Below, in pieces: positions 18,002-26,701 of a stretch of 64,000 bases of DNA (the first letter of the stretch is position 1; every line of letters begins with the position of its first letter). Position numbers and translations under genes: made by a program. The DNA comes from Nitrospirota bacterium (GTDB lineage: Bacteria > Nitrospirota > Nitrospiria > Nitrospirales > Nitrospiraceae). Below the pieces are notes generated by a model that saw nothing but the letters and a program-made list of their open reading frames with translations, was not told the DNA's origin and did no database searches. The stretch lies in NCBI GenBank assembly GCA_030645475.1, contig JAUSMA010000060.1, positions 310,001-374,000 on the forward strand. The letters are read 5' to 3'.

Positions 18002-19233
18002 CGGGACACCGACCATTTCTGTCCTCCGTACGTCACCATGACAAACGTCGAATGTGAGAAATTCCATTGATTCAGGCTATTCACGGCACGTTCCGCATAG
18101 GCGTACGAAACATCCAGCGTCCACCATGGACTGAACTTCCATGACAGGCTCGGGCTCAACGAGGTGAAGCTCGACTGCGGCACGGAGCCGCTCGTGGCAT
18201 TGGTCACGACCCCCGACACAAAGTAGAGGCCTCCATTCAACGAAGCGCTCAGGGTTTCAGTCAGGTTGTGCGACAGTGATCCGCCCAGGCGATCGCTTTG
18301 CAGCAACAGGCCGAACCCGCTGGGATTGATCTCTCGACTGACGTCCATCTGAATCGTCGTGCGCTCAAAGTTCTTCCGGAGAGTCCCTTTGTAGACCCAG
18401 ACAGTCTCACGATCGGTCAGCGCCCCTCCTGGAATCTCTTGCGTCGAGGTCACGAACCGAACTCCTCCGGAGAATGAACCGGTCATCTCATGGCCGAAGT
18501 CGTGAGTCCACCCGCCCTGCAGGCCGTAATAGGTGGAGTCTTGCCGGATGGCGGGCGTGAGGACCACCGTGTATTCGCCGGTCAGTTGGACTTGATCCAA
18601 CAGACCGAGGTTATAGGTCGGTCCCGTCGTCCCCCCGTGCACTTGATAATCCACGAGACCCAATCGAAGCCCGTTTTCATACTGCGCATCCATGAACTGG
18701 TAGTTGCTTTGCCAGGAGAGCCGTTCCGTGATGCCAACCGTCCAACTGGGCATGGCCGTCCACAGGCTTCGTTGGGTGAAACCCAACACGAATCCGGTCT
18801 GTTTCAATTCCCCCATCAACGTATTGTCCCTGGTGAAGCCGCCCTCGAATCCGAACGTATGCCGATCCGACTGGTACGAGGCCCGCAACGGGAAATACAG
18901 ATTCGTCAGGCTTCTGTCCTGGTTGCCGTAGTATTGAACGAAGTCGCTCTTGACGTTTCCCTCTACTGCCAACGATTCTGTAGATCCCTTGAATTTCACA
19001 GCCGGGCTGACCCAATGGCCCCAGACTTCATTGTTCCCATTGAACAATAATAAATTGCTGTTGTACTCGCCTTTCACGCTCAACGACGGCTCTGCCGACC
19101 ATTCGGCCGCACCAACCTCTCCTCGAATACCGGCAGACGTCATCAGCATCAGGCCACACAAGCCGGCCAAGATGCGCATTCGCAGCCGGATTCCCACGGA
19201 CACAGGCTTGAAATCGGCATTCGATGGTCCCAT
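17998..19233 (-). CDS. EPS-associated outer-membrane beta-barrel
   Basis: The protein has up to 411 residues; the N-terminus contains an internal Met at residue 19 that is an alternative start. A signal peptide ends near VGAAEW (about residue 44). The rest is a run of amphipathic beta-strands: WSAEPSLSVKGEYNSNLLL opens it, LSWKFSPWWTLDVSYAYAER lies near the end. The opening resembles outer-membrane proteins of PEP-CTERM/EPS clusters. It probably assists export or anchoring of the polymer across the outer membrane. It starts 4 bases after the stop of the exporter gene and overlaps the Wzz-like gene by 4 bases, showing translational coupling. Confidence 0.75.
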   Translation of the reverse strand: MGPSNADFKPVSVGIRLRMRILAGLCGLMLMTSAGIRGEVGAAEWSAEPSLSVKGEYNSNLLLFNGNNEVWGHWVSPAVKFKGSTESLAVEGNVKSDFVQYYGNQDRSLTNLYFPLRASYQSDRHTFGFEGGFTRDNTLMGELKQTGFVLGFTQRSLWTAMPSWTVGITERLSWQSNYQFMDAQYENGLRLGLVDYQVHGGTTGPTYNLGLLDQVQLTGEYTVVLTPAIRQDSTYYGLQGGWTHDFGHEMTGSFSGGVRFVTSTQEIPGGALTDRETVWVYKGTLRKNFERTTIQMDVSREINPSGFGLLLQSDRLGGSLSHNLTETLSASLNGGLYFVSGVVTNATSGSVPQSSFTSLSPSLSWKFSPWWTLDVSYAYAERAVNSLNQWNFSHSTFVMVTYGGQKWSVSR

Positions 19234-19237
19234 TCGG

Positions 19238-19840
19238 TCACGGCACCATCACCACGTCGCCACGCTCCAACAAAATGTTCTGTTTCAGGTCCTTTTCCTT
19301 CTGCATATCTCCATACCGGAAATGGAAGACCTGCTGATTGGCTCCGCCACGGCGCATGATCTTGATGTCGTTCTCCGCCGCATAGGGCGTCAATCCCCCC
19401 GCCATGCTCAAGGCTTGCAGCACATCGGTGTAGTGGCCGACGAGATACTCACCCGGCTTATTCACGCGGCCGAGCACATAGATGCGGTTGCTCAGAACTT
19501 TCAGCACGGTAACCGTCACATTGGGATTCGGGAGAAACTTGCTCAGCCGTTTCGCTATTTCGACGCGAACGTCCTCTGCCGTACGACCCGTCGCGGACAC
19601 ATCTCCAATCAGCGGGAATGTGATCATCCCGTCGGGGCGCACCACCGTTTCCTGCGTGAGATGCTCATCTTTCCACACCGCCACCTTCAGCACATCTTCA
19701 GGGCCGAGCAGGTAGCTGGGTTCGGCGACCGCCGCCTCTGCCGCCTGACTCAGGTTGATCCCGAACAGACAGAGTCCCCCTGCAACCGTTGCCGCACACA
19801 CGAAGCGGCGAACCAATCCTCCCTGCAGAAATTTCCTCAT
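19238..19840 (-). CDS. Wza-like polysaccharide export protein
   Basis: The protein has 200 residues. The signal peptide ends at about residue 33. The mature part contains the polysaccharide export (poly_export) domain: YLLGPEDVLKVAVWKDEHL and VRPDGMITFPLIGDVSATGRTAEDV, then a SLBB-type domain with VLGRVNKPGEYLVGHYTDVLQALSMAGGLTPYA. It is shorter than Wza (about 380) because it has fewer SLBB repeats, as is normal for exosortase-linked exporters. It should form the outer-membrane or periplasmic export channel for EPS. It overlaps the upstream TPR gene by 4 bases. Confidence 0.9.
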   Translation of the reverse strand: MRKFLQGGLVRRFVCAATVAGGLCLFGINLSQAAEAAVAEPSYLLGPEDVLKVAVWKDEHLTQETVVRPDGMITFPLIGDVSATGRTAEDVRVEIAKRLSKFLPNPNVTVTVLKVLSNRIYVLGRVNKPGEYLVGHYTDVLQALSMAGGLTPYAAENDIKIMRRGGANQQVFHFRYGDMQKEKDLKQNILLERGDVVMVP

Positions 19841-22224
19841 CCCGCCACCTCCGCCAGCAGCGCCTTCGCAGCATCCAATCCCTCAAACGGCGTGCCTGCC
19901 GCTACGGCCTTCCTTAAATACACCAGCGCGTCGCCAGGCTGTCCGGACTTCGACAGCGCCGCACCAAGATGATAGTTCAGCACCGGATGGTCCGGCGCCA
20001 AGGCCGTGGCTTGCTTCAGTAAACGCACGGCATCCCCCCCGTGGTTCAACTTATAGTGGGCCCACCCCAAGGTATCGAGCAGATAGGGATTCGGCGTCTG
20101 CGACTCAAAGGCCCGACTCAGCGTCAGAGCCCGCTCAAGACTCTTTGGATCGCTTTTGTGATCGACCAATGTCGCCGCGAGATTGTTTGCGGCCAGCATC
20201 GACTTCGGATTCGTTTTTAGCACCGTTTCGTAATGGACAATGGCCTCGTCGAACCGTCGCTGCGCATCGAGACTCACCGCCAGCAGCAAGCGCATCTGTT
20301 CATTGTCCGGACTCCCTTGAAGCCCTTTGCGCAGGGCCTCGTCCCCCTCCGTCAGATGTTTTCCCGCGTAGTGATGGCGGGCCAGGTGGACCCAGGGAGT
20401 GCTCCACTTTGGATTCAGACGCGCCGCGGATTCAAAATGCGCGATGGCCGCCGCGGTATCGCCTTTCGTCAGCAACAGCTCGCCCAGAAATCCATCCGCA
20501 AAAGGATGATCGGGATGGGCCGCTAACAATGTTTCAAGCCGAGATTGCACTTGAGCAACCTGCCCACGCTTGATCCCAAGCTGCACCAGGGCCAGGAGCG
20601 GTTCCGGCGCCAGTGGCCGTTGTTCGGCGGCTCGGGAATAGGCGGCGTCCGCTTTGTCCCATTGCTGTTGGGCCATGGCGACATGCCCTTCCGCCAAATC
20701 CGCGACCGTCTGGTCCGCGCCGGCAGTCCGCAGCTTCGTCAACGTCTCTTGGCTCTGTCCCCAATCCTTCTCCTGTGTCTGCAACTGAAACATCATGCCC
20801 AACAGGGTCACGTTACCGGGATCGCGAGCGATGAGCGGTTCCAAGCGTTCTCGTGCTTCTTTGGTATGGCCAACGGACGCATCCAGTCCCGCCAGCATCA
20901 GCTGGGCTTCCATCAACGTCGGCTTCACGCTGAGCGCGACAGCCAAACTCTCGCGGGCGAGCGTCGTCTCACCCGTCATCAAATAGGCTCGTGCGAGCAA
21001 CAGATGTCCGTCAGCCGATTCAGGCTGGTCCTTGAGCACGGACCGGAAATCCTGCGTGGCGTCTTTTCCGTTCCCACGCTGCAAGGCGATCTTTCCCCGC
21101 AACAACAACGCGTCGACCGATCGAGCGTTTTCCTTCAGCACGTCTTGAAGCTGGCGTTCCGCGTCATCGGTTTTGCCTGCCGCCCAATCGAGACCTGCGA
21201 GCTTCACTTTGGCTTCCCACCCCTCAGGCTTCCCATGAAATTCATCCTGGATGGCACGATAGGTCTCGCGAGCCTTGTCTACCCGCTGCGTCGATTCGTA
21301 CAAACCCCCAAGCGCGAACCATAGCTTGCCCGAACGCGGCAGGTCTTTGCGCGCATCCAGCAGGGCTGATTCGGCCTGCTCCAGTCCGCGCCGCTTCGCC
21401 ACATACTCGACCAATGTCAGCCGTTGCGTCTCGTTGTCGGGATCGAGCCGGATCGCCTCCTTGAGCACCGCTTCAGCCTTATCGTATTGCTGCTGCTGAT
21501 CGTAGAAGGCCACATGACGCAGCCGGTGATTCATAATCGTCGGCTCCAGCGCAATGATCCGTTGCAGCGTCGATCCTGCTTCTTCCATCTGTCCCTGCTT
21601 GATCAAGATCGTGGCCAGAGTGTCGAGGAATTCAAGGTTCTGCGGCTGGGCTTCCAGCGCTTGCCGGAGCAGCGGGAGCGCTGCCTCTCCGCGCTGATTG
21701 GCCGCGTACAACGACGCCATGAGCAAGACCGCATCGGTCTCAGCAGGGGCAGTGGCGATCAAGCGTTCAGCTTGGCTGAGAGCCTCGCTCAACTTCCCGG
21801 ACACGGCCGTCACGGCAATCTGTAATGCCTGCGCAGGGACATGTCCCGGGGTCTTCGACAGAATCCGATCCGTGATCTTCGTCACCTGCTCCAGCGCGCG
21901 CGCTTCCAGATAGTACTTGGCCAGCTTCATCTGCGCGCGGTCGTGATCAGGGCTCAATTCCACCACCTGCTGATACCCCGCAACGGCATTGCGCCAGTTC
22001 CGCTCTTTCTCCTCGACTTGCGCATACAGGAAATAGGCTTCGACGTCTTTGGGATCGATCTTCAGGACATTCCGGATCGCCACGCGGGCCTTGGGGAAAT
22101 TGCCCTGCTGAAAGTATTCCTGCGCGTGGAGGCGATACTTGGCCTTGCGCTCCTCGGGGCCTCCGCAGCCGAGAGACCCGCTCATCATCAGAACTGCCAG
22201 CACGAGAGCGATACCCTGTTTCAT
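19837..22224 (-). CDS. PEP-CTERM-system TPR-repeat lipoprotein (PrsT-like)
   Basis: The protein has 795 residues from ATG 22224, with GGGAGG upstream; the earlier in-frame start overlaps the previous gene and has no signal. The signal ends in the lipobox SLGCGG (cysteine near residue 20). The remainder is about twenty tetratricopeptide repeats, for example YFQQGNFPKARVAIRNVLKI and AHYKLNHGGDAVRLLKQATALAPD. This size and layout match PrsT of PEP-CTERM/EPS clusters. Such proteins form periplasmic scaffolds that connect EPS export to the outer membrane. The 4-base overlap with the exporter gene indicates coupled translation. Confidence 0.88.
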   Translation of the reverse strand: MKQGIALVLAVLMMSGSLGCGGPEERKAKYRLHAQEYFQQGNFPKARVAIRNVLKIDPKDVEAYFLYAQVEEKERNWRNAVAGYQQVVELSPDHDRAQMKLAKYYLEARALEQVTKITDRILSKTPGHVPAQALQIAVTAVSGKLSEALSQAERLIATAPAETDAVLLMASLYAANQRGEAALPLLRQALEAQPQNLEFLDTLATILIKQGQMEEAGSTLQRIIALEPTIMNHRLRHVAFYDQQQQYDKAEAVLKEAIRLDPDNETQRLTLVEYVAKRRGLEQAESALLDARKDLPRSGKLWFALGGLYESTQRVDKARETYRAIQDEFHGKPEGWEAKVKLAGLDWAAGKTDDAERQLQDVLKENARSVDALLLRGKIALQRGNGKDATQDFRSVLKDQPESADGHLLLARAYLMTGETTLARESLAVALSVKPTLMEAQLMLAGLDASVGHTKEARERLEPLIARDPGNVTLLGMMFQLQTQEKDWGQSQETLTKLRTAGADQTVADLAEGHVAMAQQQWDKADAAYSRAAEQRPLAPEPLLALVQLGIKRGQVAQVQSRLETLLAAHPDHPFADGFLGELLLTKGDTAAAIAHFESAARLNPKWSTPWVHLARHHYAGKHLTEGDEALRKGLQGSPDNEQMRLLLAVSLDAQRRFDEAIVHYETVLKTNPKSMLAANNLAATLVDHKSDPKSLERALTLSRAFESQTPNPYLLDTLGWAHYKLNHGGDAVRLLKQATALAPDHPVLNYHLGAALSKSGQPGDALVYLRKAVAAGTPFEGLDAAKALLAEVAG

Positions 22225-22252
22225 GACACCTGCCTCCCCTTCCACAATCCGA

Positions 22253-23890
22253 TCACCACCACCAGGCCCGTAACACCAACCCGCCCAACATCCAAGCAGA
22301 AACCCAGCCCAAGCGGGTGGCCGCAGAAGCATAGATATGGAGCAGCAGCTCGAATGAAAAGAACAACACAATCAGTTTTGCCGCGAGAAGACTGACCGGC
22401 ACGTCGCCCGCGGTCATGTCCGGCAAGAACGGCATGACGACCGCCAATAAGACAATCAAGTAGTCCAACGGTGTCGTTTGAAACCGGTCCTCCCCGGCAA
22501 ACCGGATGGTCAACACGACGAGTCCCGCTAAGATCACGAACCCGATATTGACGGGCGTCATCATTTCTGGTCCGGAAAGGCGCGGGGAGATTTCGCTGTA
22601 GTACATCAGGCAGGTACTCCCGACATACAGACCCATCCGTACGGCCCATGGCGTTCCGCGACCTGCCGCCAGTGAACCCAACAGGGCTATCAGCAATCCC
22701 GCAGCGATCATCCCGGCATCCCAAGGAATTTCCCTCGGCATCGCCACCGATGCGATGAGATAGAGAGGCACCGCCACTTGAAGCGCCGCAAGTGCCCATT
22801 CTCCGATTCGTACCTGCAATCGATGGTCCGTCGCTTGGACGGAGCCGTTCGTTGCTGTGGACAGGATCGCTAACGCCGTCTGCTGGGGCGATCGAACGAA
22901 CATGGAGAGAATCGCCGCGGCCCATAAGAGGTAGATACCCAATAGGACGGCATCCGACTGCCACCGTAACAAATAGGCGCAACTCACCATCGCGCCATGA
23001 GCAAGGTAGATCACCGTAACGGCTTGTCCATGGGTCAGCCCTCTGGCCAACAACTTGTGGTGGATGTGGTTGCGATCGCCGACAAACGGGGACCGGCCTT
23101 CCAATAGGCGCTGCCCCATCACTCCAATCGTATCCAGCAGGGGCACCCCCCAAATAAACAGCGCCAGCAAGGGGCTGTAGAGCGTTCTGCCGGAATCGGT
23201 CAACAAAATAGCGGCCACGGCCAGATAGTGGCCCAGAAACTGGCTCCCGGCATCGCCCATGAAGATCTTGGCCGGGTAGGTATTGAAGCGGAGAAATCCC
23301 AACAGCCCTCCCAGGACCGATACCATCAACAGCACCAGCAGCGGCTCGTTCGCCTGGTACGCGAGATAAGCAATGCCCGCAAAGCTGAGCAGAGACAACC
23401 CGCCGGCCAAACCATCGAGTCCGTCCGCCAGGTTGACGGCATTCGTCACCCCCACGATCACCAGAACGGTGAGTGGAACGGCCAACCAGAGGGGAAGCAG
23501 GGTCTCATCCATGAAGGGTACGGTCGTCAGACGAACACCGGCAAACCAGACAACAATAGCGGCAGCCAGTATTTGCCCGCTAAACTTCATGCGATGGTTG
23601 AGGCCGTTCCGATCATCCCACATGCCGAAGAGAAGGATGACCGCACCGCCAAGCAGACTGATCAAAATCAACTGTTCCTTGGGCGACCAGAGTAGTACAG
23701 CCGCAAAAGTCGCGATCGCAAACGCGATTCCCCCGACTTTGGCAATCGGCGCATCATGGGCATGGCGTTCGCGTGGAACGTCGACAAACTGGAACCGCCA
23801 GGCAGATGACGTCAACGCCGGGATCAATGCCATACAGATGATCAACGATCCCATGAAGCTGAAAAATATCGCCGTGCCCATATCCGTCAT
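22253..23890 (-). CDS. WecA/MraY-like initiating sugar-1-phosphate transferase
   Basis: The protein has 545 residues with many transmembrane helices. The family motifs are clear: MWDDRNGLNHRMKFSGQ, TNAVNLADGLDGLAGGL, FMGDAGSQFLG and the HIHHKL loop near residue 270. These are the metal- and polyprenyl-phosphate-binding sites of the PNPT family. The first 320 residues cover this domain. The extra C-terminal 220 residues hold additional helices, which is longer than WecA (about 367). The enzyme should start EPS repeat synthesis by moving a HexNAc-1-phosphate to undecaprenyl phosphate. It starts 3 bases after the exosortase stop codon. Confidence 0.88.
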   Translation of the reverse strand: MTDMGTAIFFSFMGSLIICMALIPALTSSAWRFQFVDVPRERHAHDAPIAKVGGIAFAIATFAAVLLWSPKEQLILISLLGGAVILLFGMWDDRNGLNHRMKFSGQILAAAIVVWFAGVRLTTVPFMDETLLPLWLAVPLTVLVIVGVTNAVNLADGLDGLAGGLSLLSFAGIAYLAYQANEPLLVLLMVSVLGGLLGFLRFNTYPAKIFMGDAGSQFLGHYLAVAAILLTDSGRTLYSPLLALFIWGVPLLDTIGVMGQRLLEGRSPFVGDRNHIHHKLLARGLTHGQAVTVIYLAHGAMVSCAYLLRWQSDAVLLGIYLLWAAAILSMFVRSPQQTALAILSTATNGSVQATDHRLQVRIGEWALAALQVAVPLYLIASVAMPREIPWDAGMIAAGLLIALLGSLAAGRGTPWAVRMGLYVGSTCLMYYSEISPRLSGPEMMTPVNIGFVILAGLVVLTIRFAGEDRFQTTPLDYLIVLLAVVMPFLPDMTAGDVPVSLLAAKLIVLFFSFELLLHIYASAATRLGWVSAWMLGGLVLRAWWW

Positions 23891-23893
23891 TCC

Positions 23894-25540
23894 TTAATCC
23901 GGAACATAACGGTCTAACAGCGGTGTCACGAGACCGGCCATGGTCTGCAGACGCGCATCGACGATGGCCTCGGTCTCGCCGGCATTGACGCCCGACACGA
24001 GACGCACGAGCGCGCCGTCTGCCCTGTGGCGCGTCAAGGAATCCCAAAAGAGATAGAACTTCACGCCATATTCGCTGGTGATCCAGCGATCACGTTGCTT
24101 GAACCAGTAGTACACAATCTGTTTCTGTCCGCCCTTCTGAATCACCAGACGATTGACCTCCAACGCCTTAGTCATATCCTGCCGTTGATCAAACATCAGC
24201 GGCTCGAAAGAGGAAATCTCCCAGCCCCCGCCGGGAATACACTGCCGGGGGGAATGCGACGAGCGGCCTTTTTTCGGTGAGAGATAATAGGCCACGTACA
24301 GATTGACCGGAACCTTCTCGACCGCGCTGTAGTCCGCGAGCACGTAATCGTCCAATTGCAAGGCGTCGAGGTACTGTCGCTCCATGACAGAAGAGACACC
24401 TGACCATTCGCCGAGCTGCAAGGGAAAGTCGAGCAACGGCTGCCGCGCAGGAGGAGGAAACTCGTGCGGGGCAACTGATGGAGCAACCAAGGCCGCCAGA
24501 ATAAGCAGTGCCCCTCCCGCCAGGATGGGAACCGGAGACACAGGACCAGCCGGGGGGGACACGGCAAGTGTCGACGCCGTTCTGCGTATGTCATCTGACG
24601 GAGGACCGATCAATTCGATAAATGGACGACGCGATGTGGCCGCACCCACACGAGCCAACAGCCACATCTCAGCACAAAGGAGACCCAAACTCGCCACGAA
24701 GAAGATCCAGCCCTCGAAGAAATGGCTGAAGCCGTCGGCCGCACTCTTGCCATAGGTCTCGACTAACAGGCCGATGGTACCGATCCGAAAGCCGTTGAGG
24801 AGGATCGAGATGGGAATACTGGACAGCACGAGCAGCACACGTTTCCAGAGCGATTCACGATAGAGATAGGCCACGAGCAACGTGAGCGCCGTGAGGGGAA
24901 ACAGATACCGGAGCCCGCTGCAGGCCTCGACGACTTGCAGTTGGATCGGCCCCAGATCGATCACATTGCCTTCCCGGTAGGCCATGACCCCGATGAATTG
25001 GAGACATCCGATCCCCAAGGCCGAGGACCATAACTGGAGACGATTGGATAATTCCCCCTGCAGAAATTCCGGCATTGGAATGGCGGCGAGAAGGTACAGC
25101 AAGGGAAAGGCCAGCAGGCGGATACCGGACAGCCCGATGACACATGTCAGCAATCCCACGCTCACAACCCATAACGAGAGCTGGACCACCGCATGCATGG
25201 CGGCAAACTCGCCGACGACATAGACAACGAGTCCAACGGCTGCGATCGGGAGTCCCCACCATGCGCCCTGTCGCACGACCGCGCGCAACTGATTCCATCG
25301 AAGCCAAATCAGGTACAGGGAGATGAGTGGAATGAACGGCCCATGACTATAATTGTCATCTTCCAGCCAGGACTGCGCCAGGACTCGCAGGCTGTCTGCG
25401 TAGAGATAGCCCAGCACTGCCAGCACAACGGCCAGTACGCCCCAGAACACCCAAGCACTCATGCCCACCAGCAGTCGTGTCTGAGACATCACGGAAACAG
25501 AAGGCAGCGGGGTTTCGAACACTGTGGGGTGACTATTCAT
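23894..25540 (-). CDS. Exosortase, XrtD-type, fused to EpsI domain
   Basis: The protein has 548 residues from ATG 25540, with GAGAGG upstream. About eight to ten transmembrane helices fill residues 20-300. The catalytic triad of exosortases is visible: Cys207 in VVEACSGLRYLFP, Arg252 in LLNGFRIGTIG, His273 in GFSHFFEGW. Residues about 340-548 are an EpsI-like periplasmic domain (FPLQLGEWSG, VNLYVAYYLSPKKGRSSHSPRQ and QCIPGGGWEISS). The fused form and the VPLPA-like tails of the local substrates point to exosortase D. It cleaves sorting signals in the inner membrane and links EPS and protein export. It opens the export operon directly behind a Pho-like box. Confidence 0.88.
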   Translation of the reverse strand: MNSHPTVFETPLPSVSVMSQTRLLVGMSAWVFWGVLAVVLAVLGYLYADSLRVLAQSWLEDDNYSHGPFIPLISLYLIWLRWNQLRAVVRQGAWWGLPIAAVGLVVYVVGEFAAMHAVVQLSLWVVSVGLLTCVIGLSGIRLLAFPLLYLLAAIPMPEFLQGELSNRLQLWSSALGIGCLQFIGVMAYREGNVIDLGPIQLQVVEACSGLRYLFPLTALTLLVAYLYRESLWKRVLLVLSSIPISILLNGFRIGTIGLLVETYGKSAADGFSHFFEGWIFFVASLGLLCAEMWLLARVGAATSRRPFIELIGPPSDDIRRTASTLAVSPPAGPVSPVPILAGGALLILAALVAPSVAPHEFPPPARQPLLDFPLQLGEWSGVSSVMERQYLDALQLDDYVLADYSAVEKVPVNLYVAYYLSPKKGRSSHSPRQCIPGGGWEISSFEPLMFDQRQDMTKALEVNRLVIQKGGQKQIVYYWFKQRDRWITSEYGVKFYLFWDSLTRHRADGALVRLVSGVNAGETEAIVDARLQTMAGLVTPLLDRYVPD

Positions 25541-25651
25541 CCGGGTCCTCTCAACAGGTCTCATCCACCAGACGAGCCCTCACATAGGAGCTAGGCGATT
25601 AGTAGGAGGCTCAGTCTATCGTTCACCGGCAAAACGATGGCATCGCCAATA

Positions 25652-25679
25652 TCAAGTTTGTGTTAACAAAATGTTAAAA
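25652..25679 (-). promoter_or_regulatory. Pho-box promoter element of EPS operon 2
   Basis: On the minus strand TAAC cores lie at 25676-25673 and 25665-25662, exactly 11 bases apart. The block 25652-25679 differs from 34778-34805 at only two positions. Both copies lie 110-150 bases before an EPS operon, which strongly suggests a shared control element. Confidence 0.6.
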
Positions 25680-25789
25680 CAAGTTGGGGGGATACAGGGG
25701 TGAGTCGGAGGGCTCTCGATTGCATGCAGCGAGGGAAATTGATCGAGGCCAGGCCGAGATAGCGCTATGAAATGAACCGCTTCACGACA

Positions 25790-26701
25790 TTATTGGGCCC
25801 TGGCGGCGGTGGGAGCACTGAGAGAAGAGGGACCAAGTTGCTGCATGAACCGTTTCGTCACCTGCCACCAGGGAGCCTCTTCATTCCAGGGTTCCGGTCC
25901 ATGATCTCCCCACCCTCCCCAGATCACAACGCCATCGGCATGTTGCGCCATCGTGGCCAATTGCAGGTCCCAATAGTCCGGTTCGATCGGCCGCTGGCCG
26001 AGCAACTCATTGCCTTGGTTATGATACAGCGGCCAAAGAAAGCCGTAGACAGGCTTGCCTTTTGCGAGACGGCGGGCTTCCGCGATGTGTGCCTTAGCAT
26101 AGGCGACCCAGGCCTGGCGGTCTGGATAGAACGTGTAGATCGAGGGATACAGCGCATCGACGTGATCGACGATCTGAGCCAGCCGATCGTTGTCCCTGCG
26201 CCACGCCAGGAATTGCGGACTCATCGGATCACTGGCTGCGCGCCAATAATCGGGAATCGGCACGGTACCATAGAGTCCGAATGGAACGTCTGGCGCCTCG
26301 CCCTTGACCCACGAGAGCAAGGAGAGATATTTGGCCACAGTCGATGCCACCGCCACGCCATCTCCAGTGAGCGGCCATCGCTCGATGTCGAGGACCACCG
26401 GATCCGTCGATGCACGCAGCTCATACGCGAGAGACCGCACGATGACCTCTGAAGGCATCGAGGGCGATAACTGGTTGGCCACAAAGAGGCGCGACTCGTA
26501 CAGCATCGTGAAGGGATGGACATGGTAGTCCGCGAGCGAGGGCTTGTTCGTATAGAGCGTAGCGTCAAACACGACGAACGGACGCGGGACCGCGGCCACA
26601 GCCGTCTGTTCAATCGTGGAAAGCGCGCGAGACAGCACGATTATCGCAGTGGCGACAGTGAGCAAGATCAGCACGAGCAGCGCAATCGTGTGCCGGCGCA
26701 T
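25790..26701 (-). CDS. Membrane-anchored hydrolase-like protein (possible glycosidase)
   Basis: The protein has 303 residues. One N-terminal transmembrane helix (about residues 7-25) anchors a periplasmic domain. That domain carries VVLDIERWPLTGDG, VPFGLYGTVPIPDYW, VDALYPSIYTFYPDRQAW, KPVYGFLWPLYHNQG and DGVVIWGGWGD. This pattern of beta-strands ending in acidic and aromatic residues suggests a TIM-barrel glycosidase with hyaluronidase-like (GH56-like) layout. The family is inferred from pattern and is not certain. It is the last gene of the first EPS operon; its ATG overlaps the stop of the glycosyltransferase by one base. EPS trimming or release is a plausible role. Confidence 0.6.
   Translation of the reverse strand: MRRHTIALLVLILLTVATAIIVLSRALSTIEQTAVAAVPRPFVVFDATLYTNKPSLADYHVHPFTMLYESRLFVANQLSPSMPSEVIVRSLAYELRASTDPVVLDIERWPLTGDGVAVASTVAKYLSLLSWVKGEAPDVPFGLYGTVPIPDYWRAASDPMSPQFLAWRRDNDRLAQIVDHVDALYPSIYTFYPDRQAWVAYAKAHIAEARRLAKGKPVYGFLWPLYHNQGNELLGQRPIEPDYWDLQLATMAQHADGVVIWGGWGDHGPEPWNEEAPWWQVTKRFMQQLGPSSLSAPTAARAQ

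Noticed and set aside
18950-19972. Plus-strand frame of 340 codons
   Set aside because: Antisense to the Wza-like exporter and the barrel gene; no recognisable domain.
22221-23153. Minus-strand frame of 310 codons
   Set aside because: It is in the wrong frame within the WecA-like gene, which has all PNPT motifs.
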